A stretch of DNA of 64,000 nucleotides from Calothrix anomala FACHB-343 (GCF_014696435.1 NZ_JACJQG010000010.1:1-64000), one strand, 5' to 3'; positions 17,834-27,863 are shown, counted from the stretch's first letter. Numbers and translations are program-made. Notes: a model not told the origin generated them from the letters alone.

Positions 17834-20467
17834 TTAGATTAGTGATTCTAAAGATGTTGACCAGTTACAATTTCGTTGTGAGCATCCTATGTAAATACCC
17901 TTATAGCTTTTGTAAGCAATTGCTTGTTGCTTACAAACTGAACAGTTAATGTTCATAAATCTCATCAAAAGGGTCGTATCTTTCTCGTTCATTTTCCTAC
18001 GAGAATGGTTAGGCCGTTTAGAACAAGTAATATAAGCCCCATATTCAGTACGGCTATACCAGCGAGGTTGCCCACAATCAGGGCATTGACCAAACGGATT
18101 TTCACCCTGAGTAATTTTAGCTGTTATGGAACCTGGATCTTGTTCAGGCACTAAGCGTAAAAAACTATATAGCAATTTTGTAGTTTGTGCTAAATCTATC
18201 CGAATAATTGGTGCTAATGATGAATTAGGATTTAAAGATACCCACAAACATTTACGGTCAATACCAACTAGCCCCATATTCGTATCAGCTTTATTATCCC
18301 AAAGATGAGTATTTTGTAACCCAGTAGCTATAGAATTGCGATTTTTACCTGTAATAAAAAATCGAACATTACGAGAACTACACCGCTTTAATGCGGACAA
18401 AGGAAGCTGATTATTGCTATTTGAATTTGACCAAGCTATGGCTATTTCTTCCTTAGTGGCAAGTAAGTCTAACTTTATTTGCTGTAAAGCATCTTGGCTT
18501 TGAGAAAAGTAAGTTACTCCTGGTAAATTGCTGAGTGGTTGTAAAGCCCATGTAAGTGATTGAATATTAGCTTGAGCGTATATACGGTCAACAAATTTCC
18601 GAAAAATATTAAAAGAGCCAAGAGTTTGCTGAATATATTGATAATTAAATAAACCAATGAATTTACCCTGCGCTCTACTAATAGCAACATTTGCCAGCCG
18701 CATAGCTGTACTTTGCGTTCCACCTGTAACTAGTTTTCCTGCCTTAGCTTGTGGTGAACCTTCAACAGCATCAAAAATAATTAGATTCTGTTCTGCTCCT
18801 TGGAAGCGATGAACTGTAGCGACTCTTACTGACTTGTTCGTAAGGTCTAAATCTTGTAGCAAACGTTGTATTAAACGTGCTTGGGCATTGTAAGGCGCAA
18901 TGATACCGACACTGGAATTATTCGTCTGGGTACTTTGGTAAGCTATATTGACTGCTACTAAAGCTGAGATGATATTAAAACGGCTGTGAGACTGCTGTTC
19001 TTTAAAACAAAAAGCTGAGAGTTGGCTCAAGTCATACAAGATTAAAGCAGATCCTGGATGTGGCTGACTCTGGACAATCGGCATTGTCCTTTGCTCTACA
19101 CCAGAGCCATCTTGCAGCTGACCATTGTAAAAAAGCTGATTTGGTATTTTAGAGATCGCTGGATTCATCCGGTACTGTGTTTTTAACAGCACCATGCGTG
19201 AGTCAATTTGTCCCTTGTTTACCTTTTGAGTAATACCCGCTTCGTCAAAGATATCTCGTTGTAGCCATTCCTGCGCTGCTTCTGTCTCTGCTTGTGAAAT
19301 TGGCCCTAATTGACGAAAGTCACCAAAAATAGCAATGCGACGATTGGCAAGAGTGCTGATATAAGCACAGTGGGGAATATAAGCCATACTCGCCTCGTCC
19401 ACTACTATGGCATCAAAACGGCGTTGGTAAATTTCTTTGGCGATCGCCGCTTTAGATAAGGTGCAACCAACTACTGTTGCTTGTTTAATCAGTTCAACTT
19501 CTTTCTGCTTTAACTGTTCTTTGAGTGGTTGCAAAGCTTGTTTGACAGTAGCAATCTCATTTTGGATACTTTGGCGTTGCAGTTCGGTTAGCTTTTCAAT
19601 ACGCGATCGCTTGACTAAATCTCTGCGTTGTCTTTCTAAACGTTCAATTTGCTCTATTAATTTTGGATTCTGCTGACGTGCTACTCCTCTAACGTGTAAC
19701 TGTGGAAATTCTTCTAAACTACCAGGAGTTGCAACTCCATAGCGTAACACTAACCCATTTTCATAAATAGGCGCACCTTGCAAATACTGGGCTACACTTT
19801 TCATAGCTGTATCAACAGCAGTGTTGCTATGAGCTACCACCAAAACTGACTCACCAGCTTGAACCAAAGCAGCTACGGTGATTCCCAAAGTTTTAGTTTT
19901 CCCTGTTCCTGGTGGCCCCCAAATAAAACTGACTTGGCGATTAAGTACCTTGTCAACAGCAGATTTCTGATATTCATTACAACCTATTGGTTTTTGTAAT
20001 CGCTGCTCAATTTGATTTAAGAGTTTTTGGCTATTGCTGGTTGAAGAGTTAGTTTCACTTTTATCACCTAGTAATATTTCCGCTAGGTTTCTATTAGCTC
20101 CCTTTAAATTAGAGCTTTCTAGCAAACGCTTTTTAAGTTCTTCCAATAAAAACCAGGGAGAAGTATAAAGTATAGCTGTAGGAATTGAATCTCCTAAATT
20201 TTTCTGTAATGCCAAAATAATGTCAAAGCCTTCAACGGAAACTAAAATTCCGCTATATCTTTTGCTTTTATACTCTAAATCTACTGGAGTATCATCAGGG
20301 AAACGCAGTTCAGTATCGGTTGTAAATGAGTATATATATTGACCGCCACGCTTACCCAACAATGAACCATCACTCAAAAATGTTTTTTGTCCACCACTTT
20401 TTCGCAATGCTTTAATTTCGTCATCAAGCGCTTTGTGAAATTGTTTTTGATATTCTGTGTAACCCAT
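17834..20467 (-). CDS. SF1 (UPF1/Dna2-type) helicase with C-terminal zinc ribbons
   Basis: 877 aa. It shows Walker A GPPGTGKT at 184-191, a DEAS box at 357-360, GDFRQLGP, QYRMNPAISKIP, TVHRFQGAEQ and a final ANVAISRAQ motif, the AAA_11/AAA_12 arrangement of UPF1-like SF1B helicases. The N-terminal 150 residues form an unidentified beta-rich domain. After the core, residues about 640-770 could be a degenerate PLD-like domain without an HKD motif. The C-terminus has two cysteine clusters (CPDCGQPRW near 793, then CSVC) consistent with zinc ribbons. It is the only gene on the minus strand in this part of the island, convergent with the UvrD fusion and divergent from the next SF1 helicase. It likely supplies an extra 5'-3' translocase to the defence system. 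Confidence 0.75.
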   Translation of the reverse strand: MGYTEYQKQFHKALDDEIKALRKSGGQKTFLSDGSLLGKRGGQYIYSFTTDTELRFPDDTPVDLEYKSKRYSGILVSVEGFDIILALQKNLGDSIPTAILYTSPWFLLEELKKRLLESSNLKGANRNLAEILLGDKSETNSSTSNSQKLLNQIEQRLQKPIGCNEYQKSAVDKVLNRQVSFIWGPPGTGKTKTLGITVAALVQAGESVLVVAHSNTAVDTAMKSVAQYLQGAPIYENGLVLRYGVATPGSLEEFPQLHVRGVARQQNPKLIEQIERLERQRRDLVKRSRIEKLTELQRQSIQNEIATVKQALQPLKEQLKQKEVELIKQATVVGCTLSKAAIAKEIYQRRFDAIVVDEASMAYIPHCAYISTLANRRIAIFGDFRQLGPISQAETEAAQEWLQRDIFDEAGITQKVNKGQIDSRMVLLKTQYRMNPAISKIPNQLFYNGQLQDGSGVEQRTMPIVQSQPHPGSALILYDLSQLSAFCFKEQQSHSRFNIISALVAVNIAYQSTQTNNSSVGIIAPYNAQARLIQRLLQDLDLTNKSVRVATVHRFQGAEQNLIIFDAVEGSPQAKAGKLVTGGTQSTAMRLANVAISRAQGKFIGLFNYQYIQQTLGSFNIFRKFVDRIYAQANIQSLTWALQPLSNLPGVTYFSQSQDALQQIKLDLLATKEEIAIAWSNSNSNNQLPLSALKRCSSRNVRFFITGKNRNSIATGLQNTHLWDNKADTNMGLVGIDRKCLWVSLNPNSSLAPIIRIDLAQTTKLLYSFLRLVPEQDPGSITAKITQGENPFGQCPDCGQPRWYSRTEYGAYITCSKRPNHSRRKMNEKDTTLLMRFMNINCSVCKQQAIAYKSYKGIYIGCSQRNCNWSTSLESLI

Positions 20468-20843
20468 CGGGGCACCCCTGAAAAAATTCTCTTTCCAATT
20501 TGGTCACAATTTTTTCCAATAGCTACGGTGTAAACCGTATTCTTTGATGTACAGTATGGTGGTTTTTTCAAGCAGGTTGGGGAATCAACAATCCGGATGA
20601 ACTTGCTACTATCCCGCAATAAAAGTCTGAAATTCAACAAGCAATCGCAATCGCGGCGATACTTAAGTACTTTGAAAATTAGTCTCACCTGTGACAAGCC
20701 AGCGCAGATAGCTTTCTAGAGATTTGAGTCATTGAGCTAATCTCACAGTTGCAGAAAACTAAATCAGTATATTTACTACTTATAGGTAATACGTAATACA
20801 AAATATAATAAGTGAAGTTTATGTTTGCTTAATAAATTTATTT
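20468..20843. promoter_or_regulatory. Divergent promoter region between two SF1 helicase genes
   Basis: This region of 376 bases serves divergent genes. A TATAAT at 20804-20809 lies about 34 bases before the plus-strand ATG. A 6-bp inverted repeat TACGGT/ACCGTA (20524-20529 and 20534-20539) lies about 60 bases upstream of the minus-strand start and might be an operator. The ATG at 20844 has no clear Shine-Dalgarno. Nothing coding was seen. Confidence 0.35.
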
Positions 20844-23800
20844 ATGTCAAATAGCTTGCCACCATTACCTACAAAAGCAGGAAAGATAGATGAAATAAAT
20901 GCTGAAGATTGGGGTTACAAGTTTGTTGGCAGGTCAATTGACAAGTTTATTAGGGATATAGAAGGAGAAGCAGCTTTAATAGCTTATCCAGATTTTCACG
21001 ATCGCCGTGCCCATGCTGAAGATTTAATCTTTAATTTGGTTGGTCTAGATCCTTGTCTATTTTATGTGCGTCGCAAAGAACAAGGACAACAAGCAGATGA
21101 AGAGAAATGGGAACTGACAATAGCTACAGACTTAGATAATGTTGAACTACCACCCATACTGCGTGAGCGTAGTAAAACTTTGGGATTACTGGCTGCGGTC
21201 ACTCAAAGTGGTTATGGTGGTTTGAGAGTGCTGTCAGCCAGATTGCTACCGATTAATAAAGGACAAGCAGATAGTTTTGCTGTACCTTTTCGGCTACGTT
21301 TGCGCTCCAGCCATAAATATCACATTGGAGTGCCATCTTCTGCATGGGTGCGTATAGTAACCATGCCTTTACTCAGTGATTCTAAACCAACAGAAGAGCA
21401 ATTACAGGCTTGGAAAGTATTTGAAAATATTGAAGAGCGCCTTGCCAAAACACGTCAATTTTGTGTGCCTTTTGTAAGTCATAACTATGGTGAAGCAACA
21501 AGAAATATTACCTTTATCATTGATGCCAATTCCGCAACTGTAGATGGAACTCCAGAATCTTTAATGGATGTAGATGATTTTTGGCAAAGAGCAAAACGGG
21601 CACGCAATCAAAATCTCAAAGTATTAGAAACAATTTCTAGTAAAGGAAAAGGTAAAGGTGACGGACGTGAATTAGGAACGATTGAATCAATCGAATTGGA
21701 AAGCAGCAGAATTAGAGTTAGGTTAGACTCTGAAATTTTCGATTTGATATCTGAAGGGCTTTATCGGCTACCAGATACAGGATTCTTGTCTTTTGAAGCC
21801 TTTGGCGATATTGTTCAAATAGAGCGCAAGAAAAGAGCATTACAAGATTTAGAATATGGGCGCACGCAAAATCCTTATTTAGGCCAATTTTTATTTGACG
21901 CATCCCAAGCAAGGCTTCCTCAAGAAATTATTGCAATTCAACAACAAGATTTATTACTTAAAACCGCAAATGCTTTTCAGAAATCAGCTGTAGAGATAGT
22001 ATTAGCTGCACCAGACTTAGCCTTGATTCAAGGGCCACCAGGAACAGGTAAAACTACAGTAATAGCAGAGATTTGCTATCAAGTTGCATTGCGGGGAGGA
22101 CGTACACTAATTGCATCACAAGCAAATTTAGCAGTAGATAATGCCCTTAGTCGTTTAGAACATAATCCAGTTATCCGTGCTGTACGTAAAGGCAAGCGTG
22201 GTTCTGTTGCTCCGGAGGGTGAGCAATTTCTTGAAGACAGGGTTATTGGGAAATGGCTGCAAAATACTGCAACTGACTGTGAAAAAAATTTATCTATACA
22301 TATTGATAATGTAAAAATTATCCCACAATTACTAGCATCATCTCAAAAATTTGAAGCTTATTTAAATTTAGAAAGAACATTTGAGTCTCATCAGAGAAGA
22401 TTACAAGAATCTAAAAATAATCTCAAGTCAAATAAGCAAACAATAGAAAGTCAGCATAATCTAGCTAAAACTAAACAAACAGAATTAGAGTTTCTGCTTT
22501 CTGGCTTAAATAATTTGCTTGTTTCCTTTCCTCGAATAAATTGGACAGAATCAAAAGTTAGCCATTTATTCGTCTGTCTCCAGCCATATATCAATAGTTA
22601 TAAAGCAGCACAAAATCTAGCTGCAAATGTACATATAGTGATTGAGAAAATGAATCTTAATCCTACAGAGCAAAATTTATTTGGCAAAGCTGCTTGGGTA
22701 AAAGATAAAGTCAACAATGTGTTACCTGAAGTGAGAATAGCATTAGAAGAAGCAAATAATACGGTTAAAAAAATGCATGAAGCTAATGCCGCAAATAAGC
22801 TTTTAAAGCAGCATGATAGAGCTTTGCTTGACTTACGACAAAATTACGACCACAGTTTTTCCAATCAAAATATTCAACACCAAGAAATTGTGAGTCTGCA
22901 AAATCGTATCTCAGAAATTGGTTTAGCAGTAATTGAGTTAGATAGATGGTCATCTAATAATCAAAATCTGCGTCAATTTTTGTATAAATATTTGCAAGAG
23001 CGCCAGCTATTGACTAAGAATTCAATTGAATTATCTCCCAGATTATTAGCGTTATCTGCTGCGATTAACTCTCATCCTTGGAAAGGTGATTTACAGAAAT
23101 TTGAAGAAAAATTCAATAATTTAATTGAAACATATCGTCAGTGGGATCAAGCCTACATTATTGCTAGTAAACTTGATGCGTCAATCTCTCCTGTATTCAG
23201 AGGATTATCTACAAAAACTCCTAGTGAAGAAGACGTTTACAAAGCTACTAAGGCACTGGCACTTAAGGGGCTAACTCCTTTATCAGCTTTGCAAAAGCTA
23301 CACCAATTAACGCATTTATGTATAACAGAATTAAAAAAACCATTAGGATTTTTGGCACAGATTATGGAATTGATTTTAGCTGTTGCTTCTCAGCTAAAAC
23401 TATGCAAGCCTAGTCGCCGTACCACTGCTATGGCAACCCTAGAAGCTGTGAAAAGGTTAGCCCCTATTATTATCCAAAAATCTCAACCAAGTAACATTGA
23501 TACTGTTGTTAATACCTTTACCGACGAAATTGTTAATACTATAGTCTTTAATGCTCGTACCTGGCTCAGTCAGTTGCAAGCGGATACACAACAAAGGATG
23601 GAACTGCTGCAAGAACAATTCAATAACCAAAAGGCTTTGGTTTTAAACCTTAAACAGCAAATATCCCAAACTGAAGAACTTATAGCAACAGCCAGTACCA
23701 ACATTGAGGCTCAATTACATCAAGTTACCTTGCTCTGGCAAAGGCTGTCAAATTTACAATATATACCAGCTAGATTACGCATTTTAATTGAAAATTATCA

Positions 23801-25286
23801 ACATAATCCTAAGGCTAGTTTAGCTCAATTAGCAGAGTTTGCTACACAGTTAGATTCTTGGGAGCATCACATTAATGAAATAGAACAATTAATCCCATCA
23901 TTAAATTCTTTCAGTGTACTTGAGAATATAAAAAATGAAATAGCAGTTGAGCATACTCAGCAAGGAACAAATACCAAAAATTTATTAGATCAACTTCAAG
24001 AGAGCGAACAAAAGCTTTCTGAAATTGATAGACAGCTAGAGCAACAACAAAAGAATCTACAAAAAGAAAGAAATTGGTGGGAACAATATTGGCAGGAAAT
24101 ACCTAAACAATTTAAACCAAGTATTCCATCAACTGAGTTATTCAATACAATATTTTTACAAAATTTTCAAGCTCAATTTCCTGTTTGGCAACATGAATTA
24201 GAGAACTCACAAGCTTATCTCCAGCGATACAAAATTTTAGTGTCTGATTGGATTACTAAGTTACATAATCATACAGAACAAGACCGTAAAGAGTTGCAAC
24301 GAATTTATTTAGATAATGCAAATGTTATTGGTATAACTTGTAGTCAATCAGCTAGTAGAGATTTTTCTGAAGAATTTAAATCCTTTGATGTCGTTATTGT
24401 TGACGAAGTTAGTAAATGTACTCCTCCAGAGTTACTAATACCCGCTTTAAAAGCTAAAAAATTAGTTTTAGTTGGGGATCATCGTCAGTTACCGCCTATG
24501 TTAGATAGTGATACTTTGGAAGAAATTGCTGAGGAATTAGGGAGTACAAGAGAAGAAATAAACTATTTAGAAGAATCTTTGTTTAAAAGTTTATTTGAAC
24601 AAGCACCAGAAAGTATTAAAGTAATGCTAAATACTCAATATCGTATGCATCCCATGATTATGGGGGCAATTAACCAATTTTATGATAATCAGCTAAAATG
24701 TGGTCTTGAAAATGCTGACAAGCAAAGGTCACACAGTTTTACTGACTCAATAATTCAAGAGAATAAGCATATTGTTTGGGTTAAAACACCTATTCAGCAA
24801 GGTTTTAAAGAACAATTAGATGGAACTTCATTTGTAAATATTAAGGAAGTTGATGCCATTGCAAAGTTATGCGAACACTTTGAGCAAGCTTGGTCTACCA
24901 AGATTAAGCAAGGTCAACCCAGAAAAGAAATTGGAATTATTACTTTCTACGGACGACAGCTAAAGTTAATTGAAGACCGTATAGATGTCAGACGTTATCC
25001 TTCATTACATATCCGCACAGGTACGGTTGATAGATTTCAAGGTATGGAGAGACAGATCATCATAGTAAGCATGGTGCGGAATAATGACCAAGGAAAAGTT
25101 GGATTTGCAAAGAAACCAGAACGTGTAAATGTTGCTTTTTCTCGTGCTCAAGAATTGTTAGTAATTGTTGGTTGTCACTCGCTCTTTACACAGCAGCATG
25201 GTAGCGTCGGGACTATATACTCCAATGTTTCAAATATTGTACGTATCAATGGAGATTTTCTAGATGTTTCTGACATCCTCTGCTAA
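20844..25286 (+). CDS. Large SF1 helicase with ~780-residue coiled-coil insertion
   Basis: 1480 aa. Walker A GPPGTGKT is at 397-404, but the Walker B/DEVS box only appears at 1187-1190. The nearly 780 residues between are mostly long helices rich in Gln, Glu, Lys and Leu, suggesting an antiparallel coiled coil as in SMC/Rad50-like proteins. After motif II come GDHRQLPP, QYRMHPMI, TVDRFQGMERQIIIVS and NVAFSRAQELLVIVG, the canonical C-terminal half of UPF1-like SF1B helicases. The N-terminal 390 residues are an uncharacterised module. The reading frame overlaps the PLD gene by 23 bp, so the two are almost certainly made together. I infer that the coiled-coil arm senses DNA ends or recruits the PLD nuclease. 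Confidence 0.78.
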   Translation: MSNSLPPLPTKAGKIDEINAEDWGYKFVGRSIDKFIRDIEGEAALIAYPDFHDRRAHAEDLIFNLVGLDPCLFYVRRKEQGQQADEEKWELTIATDLDNVELPPILRERSKTLGLLAAVTQSGYGGLRVLSARLLPINKGQADSFAVPFRLRLRSSHKYHIGVPSSAWVRIVTMPLLSDSKPTEEQLQAWKVFENIEERLAKTRQFCVPFVSHNYGEATRNITFIIDANSATVDGTPESLMDVDDFWQRAKRARNQNLKVLETISSKGKGKGDGRELGTIESIELESSRIRVRLDSEIFDLISEGLYRLPDTGFLSFEAFGDIVQIERKKRALQDLEYGRTQNPYLGQFLFDASQARLPQEIIAIQQQDLLLKTANAFQKSAVEIVLAAPDLALIQGPPGTGKTTVIAEICYQVALRGGRTLIASQANLAVDNALSRLEHNPVIRAVRKGKRGSVAPEGEQFLEDRVIGKWLQNTATDCEKNLSIHIDNVKIIPQLLASSQKFEAYLNLERTFESHQRRLQESKNNLKSNKQTIESQHNLAKTKQTELEFLLSGLNNLLVSFPRINWTESKVSHLFVCLQPYINSYKAAQNLAANVHIVIEKMNLNPTEQNLFGKAAWVKDKVNNVLPEVRIALEEANNTVKKMHEANAANKLLKQHDRALLDLRQNYDHSFSNQNIQHQEIVSLQNRISEIGLAVIELDRWSSNNQNLRQFLYKYLQERQLLTKNSIELSPRLLALSAAINSHPWKGDLQKFEEKFNNLIETYRQWDQAYIIASKLDASISPVFRGLSTKTPSEEDVYKATKALALKGLTPLSALQKLHQLTHLCITELKKPLGFLAQIMELILAVASQLKLCKPSRRTTAMATLEAVKRLAPIIIQKSQPSNIDTVVNTFTDEIVNTIVFNARTWLSQLQADTQQRMELLQEQFNNQKALVLNLKQQISQTEELIATASTNIEAQLHQVTLLWQRLSNLQYIPARLRILIENYQHNPKASLAQLAEFATQLDSWEHHINEIEQLIPSLNSFSVLENIKNEIAVEHTQQGTNTKNLLDQLQESEQKLSEIDRQLEQQQKNLQKERNWWEQYWQEIPKQFKPSIPSTELFNTIFLQNFQAQFPVWQHELENSQAYLQRYKILVSDWITKLHNHTEQDRKELQRIYLDNANVIGITCSQSASRDFSEEFKSFDVVIVDEVSKCTPPELLIPALKAKKLVLVGDHRQLPPMLDSDTLEEIAEELGSTREEINYLEESLFKSLFEQAPESIKVMLNTQYRMHPMIMGAINQFYDNQLKCGLENADKQRSHSFTDSIIQENKHIVWVKTPIQQGFKEQLDGTSFVNIKEVDAIAKLCEHFEQAWSTKIKQGQPRKEIGIITFYGRQLKLIEDRIDVRRYPSLHIRTGTVDRFQGMERQIIIVSMVRNNDQGKVGFAKKPERVNVAFSRAQELLVIVGCHSLFTQQHGSVGTIYSNVSNIVRINGDFLDVSDILC

Positions 25287-27126
25287 ACCAATTGACAAAG
25301 AACTGCGTGAATCAGTAGATAAAATTGAAAGGCAAAGTCCTAGTTTATCAGTTTTAGCAGCTCGTTGCTTCCGCTATAGGGTTACGCAAGCTGTAGTCCA
25401 AGTTACTATCAGCGAGTCTCGGAAATTTAATATATTAGAAGAGTTTTTACTTCGTGCAGGTATAGAACTTCAACCTCCACCGACTGAAGATGAATTAGCT
25501 GCTGTTCTAGGTTTAGACTCTATATTCATTCGCAGCACTACAGCAAATCTTCAAGGCTTAAACATACTAACTACAGCATCTAACTGCCAGATTCAAATAA
25601 CCGACCAAGGACGAGAGTTTTATAATATAGGTTCCCTACCGCAAGAACCAAAGACTAAAGAAATTTTTGCTATATTTGACCCATTAACAGAAAATATTTT
25701 ATTTGATTATTCACCTTTAAGTAACCTTAAGATAGATGATCTACCTGATTTAACAGAGGCTATACAGATAAATAATATTTTCGATTTTTCTTCACTAGCC
25801 ATAGATGAATTACAGCAATTAGTCAAAAACTCAAGTTTAGGGCTACACGTTCCTGATGAAGGTAAACTAATTACCTCCTGCGGTGAGGTAAATGTTTCTC
25901 AGATGATTCACCAAAAAATTTCAATATTTATCATTTTTGATGCTCTCGAAAATCAAATAAAGCTAGAAGCAAGACGTGGCAATAAAATTATCCAAGATGC
26001 ATCAAGTGTATTGAATAGAATTGTTGGTGAATCTCAGGTATTGTTGCAATCTTTATTTGAGTTGACCGACGAAGAAATTAGATATCAGTGTGAGGAAATA
26101 CTTAAGTACAAAAACACTGAAGTTGAGAATCGAATTGAAAATATTCGTAAACAGGCGCGAGAAAATGCTTTACTAGCATCGCAAAAACAGCAGAGTTCTG
26201 ATTCTGAGACTAAAAATTTTGAATCTGGCACAGCTGTGCAGTTACGTGGCAGCAAAATATCTCAAGAACTAGAAAAAATATTAGATTCTGCAAATAGCCA
26301 AATTCTCATCTATTCTCCTTGGATAAGTAAGAAAGTCGTAAACAATGAATTTATTAAACGACTTCAGAAGTTAGCTGAAAAAGGGGTTTGGATTATTATT
26401 GGACATGGCATTTCTAAGAGTGAAGAAGCCGAAGAAAGACCTATTCCACCACAAGTTGAAGAACAACTGCGTGCTATTCGTACTCGTGAGGGATTACCAG
26501 CAGTACAAATATTCTGGCTAGGGGGTTCTCATGCCAAAGAAGTGATTGTTGACCAAAAAGTTCATCTTTTGGGTTCCAATAACCTTCTTTCCTATCGTGC
26601 TGATTGGCGATTATGGGATGAATCTGTATATAAAGTTACACTTCCTGAGCAAGTCAAGGAAGCTTACGAATTTTATGCAAAGCGATTTCAAGCTAAAGCA
26701 AAGCAATTATGGAGTCAAGCCATACAAAACCGTGATACTACTCTCGCTACAGAGGCTATTTGTTTGTGCGGTTCTCTATCCCTAGAAGAGTCTGCTTTAA
26801 AGATAATCCAACAATATTCGTGGTTGGAACTTTATCCTATATGGTTACATATGGTATGTCAGGGTTTGAGATCTAAACAAATATCACCATCATCAGCTTA
26901 TTTTCCAGTTGCGCTTTCCTTGTTAAGTCAGCTCTCACCGGATGCGGCTTATATAGAGTCGGTGCGTGAAGCTTGGAAAAAAGTAATAGGCGGGATTGCA
27001 TATTTAAGTCAAGATACTGCTCTGAAATTATTGAATGATTCATGGGCTGAATTTACCCGCCTTAGTATTACTCAAGGCTCTATTAACTCACCCGCAAAAT
27101 TTATCTCTCAATACGCAATGACGTAA
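25264..27126 (+). CDS. Single-HKD PLD-family protein, DISARM DrmC-like nuclease candidate
   Basis: 620 aa. The PLD signature is HAKEVIVD with H423, K425 and D430, followed by GSNNLLSYRADW. Only one HKD copy is visible, so it would act as a dimer, as other single-motif PLD nucleases do. The first 120 residues look like winged-helix modules (ELAAVLGLDSIFIRS, then LNILTTASNCQIQITDQGREF). A short coiled coil lies near 280-300 and the C-terminal 130 residues are helical. DISARM's third core gene, drmC, is also a PLD protein but usually much shorter. The start overlaps the upstream SF1 helicase by 23 bp. I take this as the PLD component of the island and as a nuclease candidate, not as proven DrmC. 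Confidence 0.7.
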   Translation: MFLTSSAKPIDKELRESVDKIERQSPSLSVLAARCFRYRVTQAVVQVTISESRKFNILEEFLLRAGIELQPPPTEDELAAVLGLDSIFIRSTTANLQGLNILTTASNCQIQITDQGREFYNIGSLPQEPKTKEIFAIFDPLTENILFDYSPLSNLKIDDLPDLTEAIQINNIFDFSSLAIDELQQLVKNSSLGLHVPDEGKLITSCGEVNVSQMIHQKISIFIIFDALENQIKLEARRGNKIIQDASSVLNRIVGESQVLLQSLFELTDEEIRYQCEEILKYKNTEVENRIENIRKQARENALLASQKQQSSDSETKNFESGTAVQLRGSKISQELEKILDSANSQILIYSPWISKKVVNNEFIKRLQKLAEKGVWIIIGHGISKSEEAEERPIPPQVEEQLRAIRTREGLPAVQIFWLGGSHAKEVIVDQKVHLLGSNNLLSYRADWRLWDESVYKVTLPEQVKEAYEFYAKRFQAKAKQLWSQAIQNRDTTLATEAICLCGSLSLEESALKIIQQYSWLELYPIWLHMVCQGLRSKQISPSSAYFPVALSLLSQLSPDAAYIESVREAWKKVIGGIAYLSQDTALKLLNDSWAEFTRLSITQGSINSPAKFISQYAMT

Positions 27127-27464
27127 AACCTATAACTACTATGAACTCTAGTTGGGACTGTAATTAAAATTTCAAGATAAACGATATATGTTTCCATCAG
27201 AGGAAGTTTTTCCCTAAACATTCACTTTCTACTTTTCTTCACTCATATATACAAACGTGCTTGCATTATCAACAGGCAGTATGTAACTTGGCTAGTGTGT
27301 AGTTTATTTGGAGATAGGTTGAAATATAGATGTATTTGAGTTGAGCTATACCTGTACTAAACTGGCATATTTTGTAAATTATTTTCTAATTTACAAACAA
27401 TTTAGTAATGTGCTAGTTGAATTTGCTTCTCATTGATGTTGTCTTTCACTTGGAATTGAGTTTG
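27127..27464. promoter_or_regulatory. Intergenic region with an 11-bp perfect inverted repeat
   Basis: About 340 AT-rich bases mark the boundary between the defence island and the transfer-like cassette. The only clear structure is an inverted repeat TTTGTAAATTA (27371-27381) / TAATTTACAAA (27387-27397) with a 5-base spacer. It lies 67 bases upstream of the chosen start of the next gene. It could be the operator of the HTH proteins encoded just downstream, or a weak terminator hairpin; no T-run follows it. Confidence 0.5.
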
Positions 27465-27863
27465 ATGATATGTGAAAACGTTATCTACACCCAAAAAACA
27501 CTTGCCGAAAGATACGGGATTTCAATCTCTGCTTTACAAAAGTGGTATCCCTATGCCGGTATAGTAAAACCGCAAAAGCGGGGAGGATATTTTGATGCAG
27601 CAACAGTTGAGATTGCTGATGTTTTCTACGTTGCTACCAAAATTAGGCGGTTGACGTATAAGGAATATTTACAGCAAGTAATTCCTGCTGGTGGCTTAGA
27701 TGCTTATTTACAAAAAGTCAATGGCTTAACCCTTTATAACTTTTTGACCAAGCATATATCTGATGAAGAAAAAAACAACCCAATTGTGCAATCAGTAATT
27801 AGGAGAATTGAGCGCAATGAAGCATATCAACAAAGTGGCAGAGACTTTGCAGGTGTCGCCTGA
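27465..27863 (+). CDS. Small HTH DNA-binding protein
   Basis: About 132 aa from ATG 27465; an in-frame extension to 27417 adds 16 hydrophobic residues that I think are untranslated. Near the N-terminus TQKTLAERYGISISALQKWYPYAGI is a helix-turn-helix of MerR/excisionase type, followed by a helical region. I recognise no named family. The 3' end overlaps the next gene by about 47 bases. As first gene of a long co-directional set and next to an inverted repeat, it is a good candidate for the cassette's regulator. Confidence 0.6.
   Translation: MICENVIYTQKTLAERYGISISALQKWYPYAGIVKPQKRGGYFDAATVEIADVFYVATKIRRLTYKEYLQQVIPAGGLDAYLQKVNGLTLYNFLTKHISDEEKNNPIVQSVIRRIERNEAYQQSGRDFAGVA

Noticed and set aside
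924-27126. BREX, Dnd or plain restriction-modification assignment
   Set aside because: No BrxA/B/C/L/Z, DndBCDE or HsdR/M/S-type proteins are visible; the SNF2 + MTase + YprA/DUF1998 + PLD set points to DISARM relatives instead.
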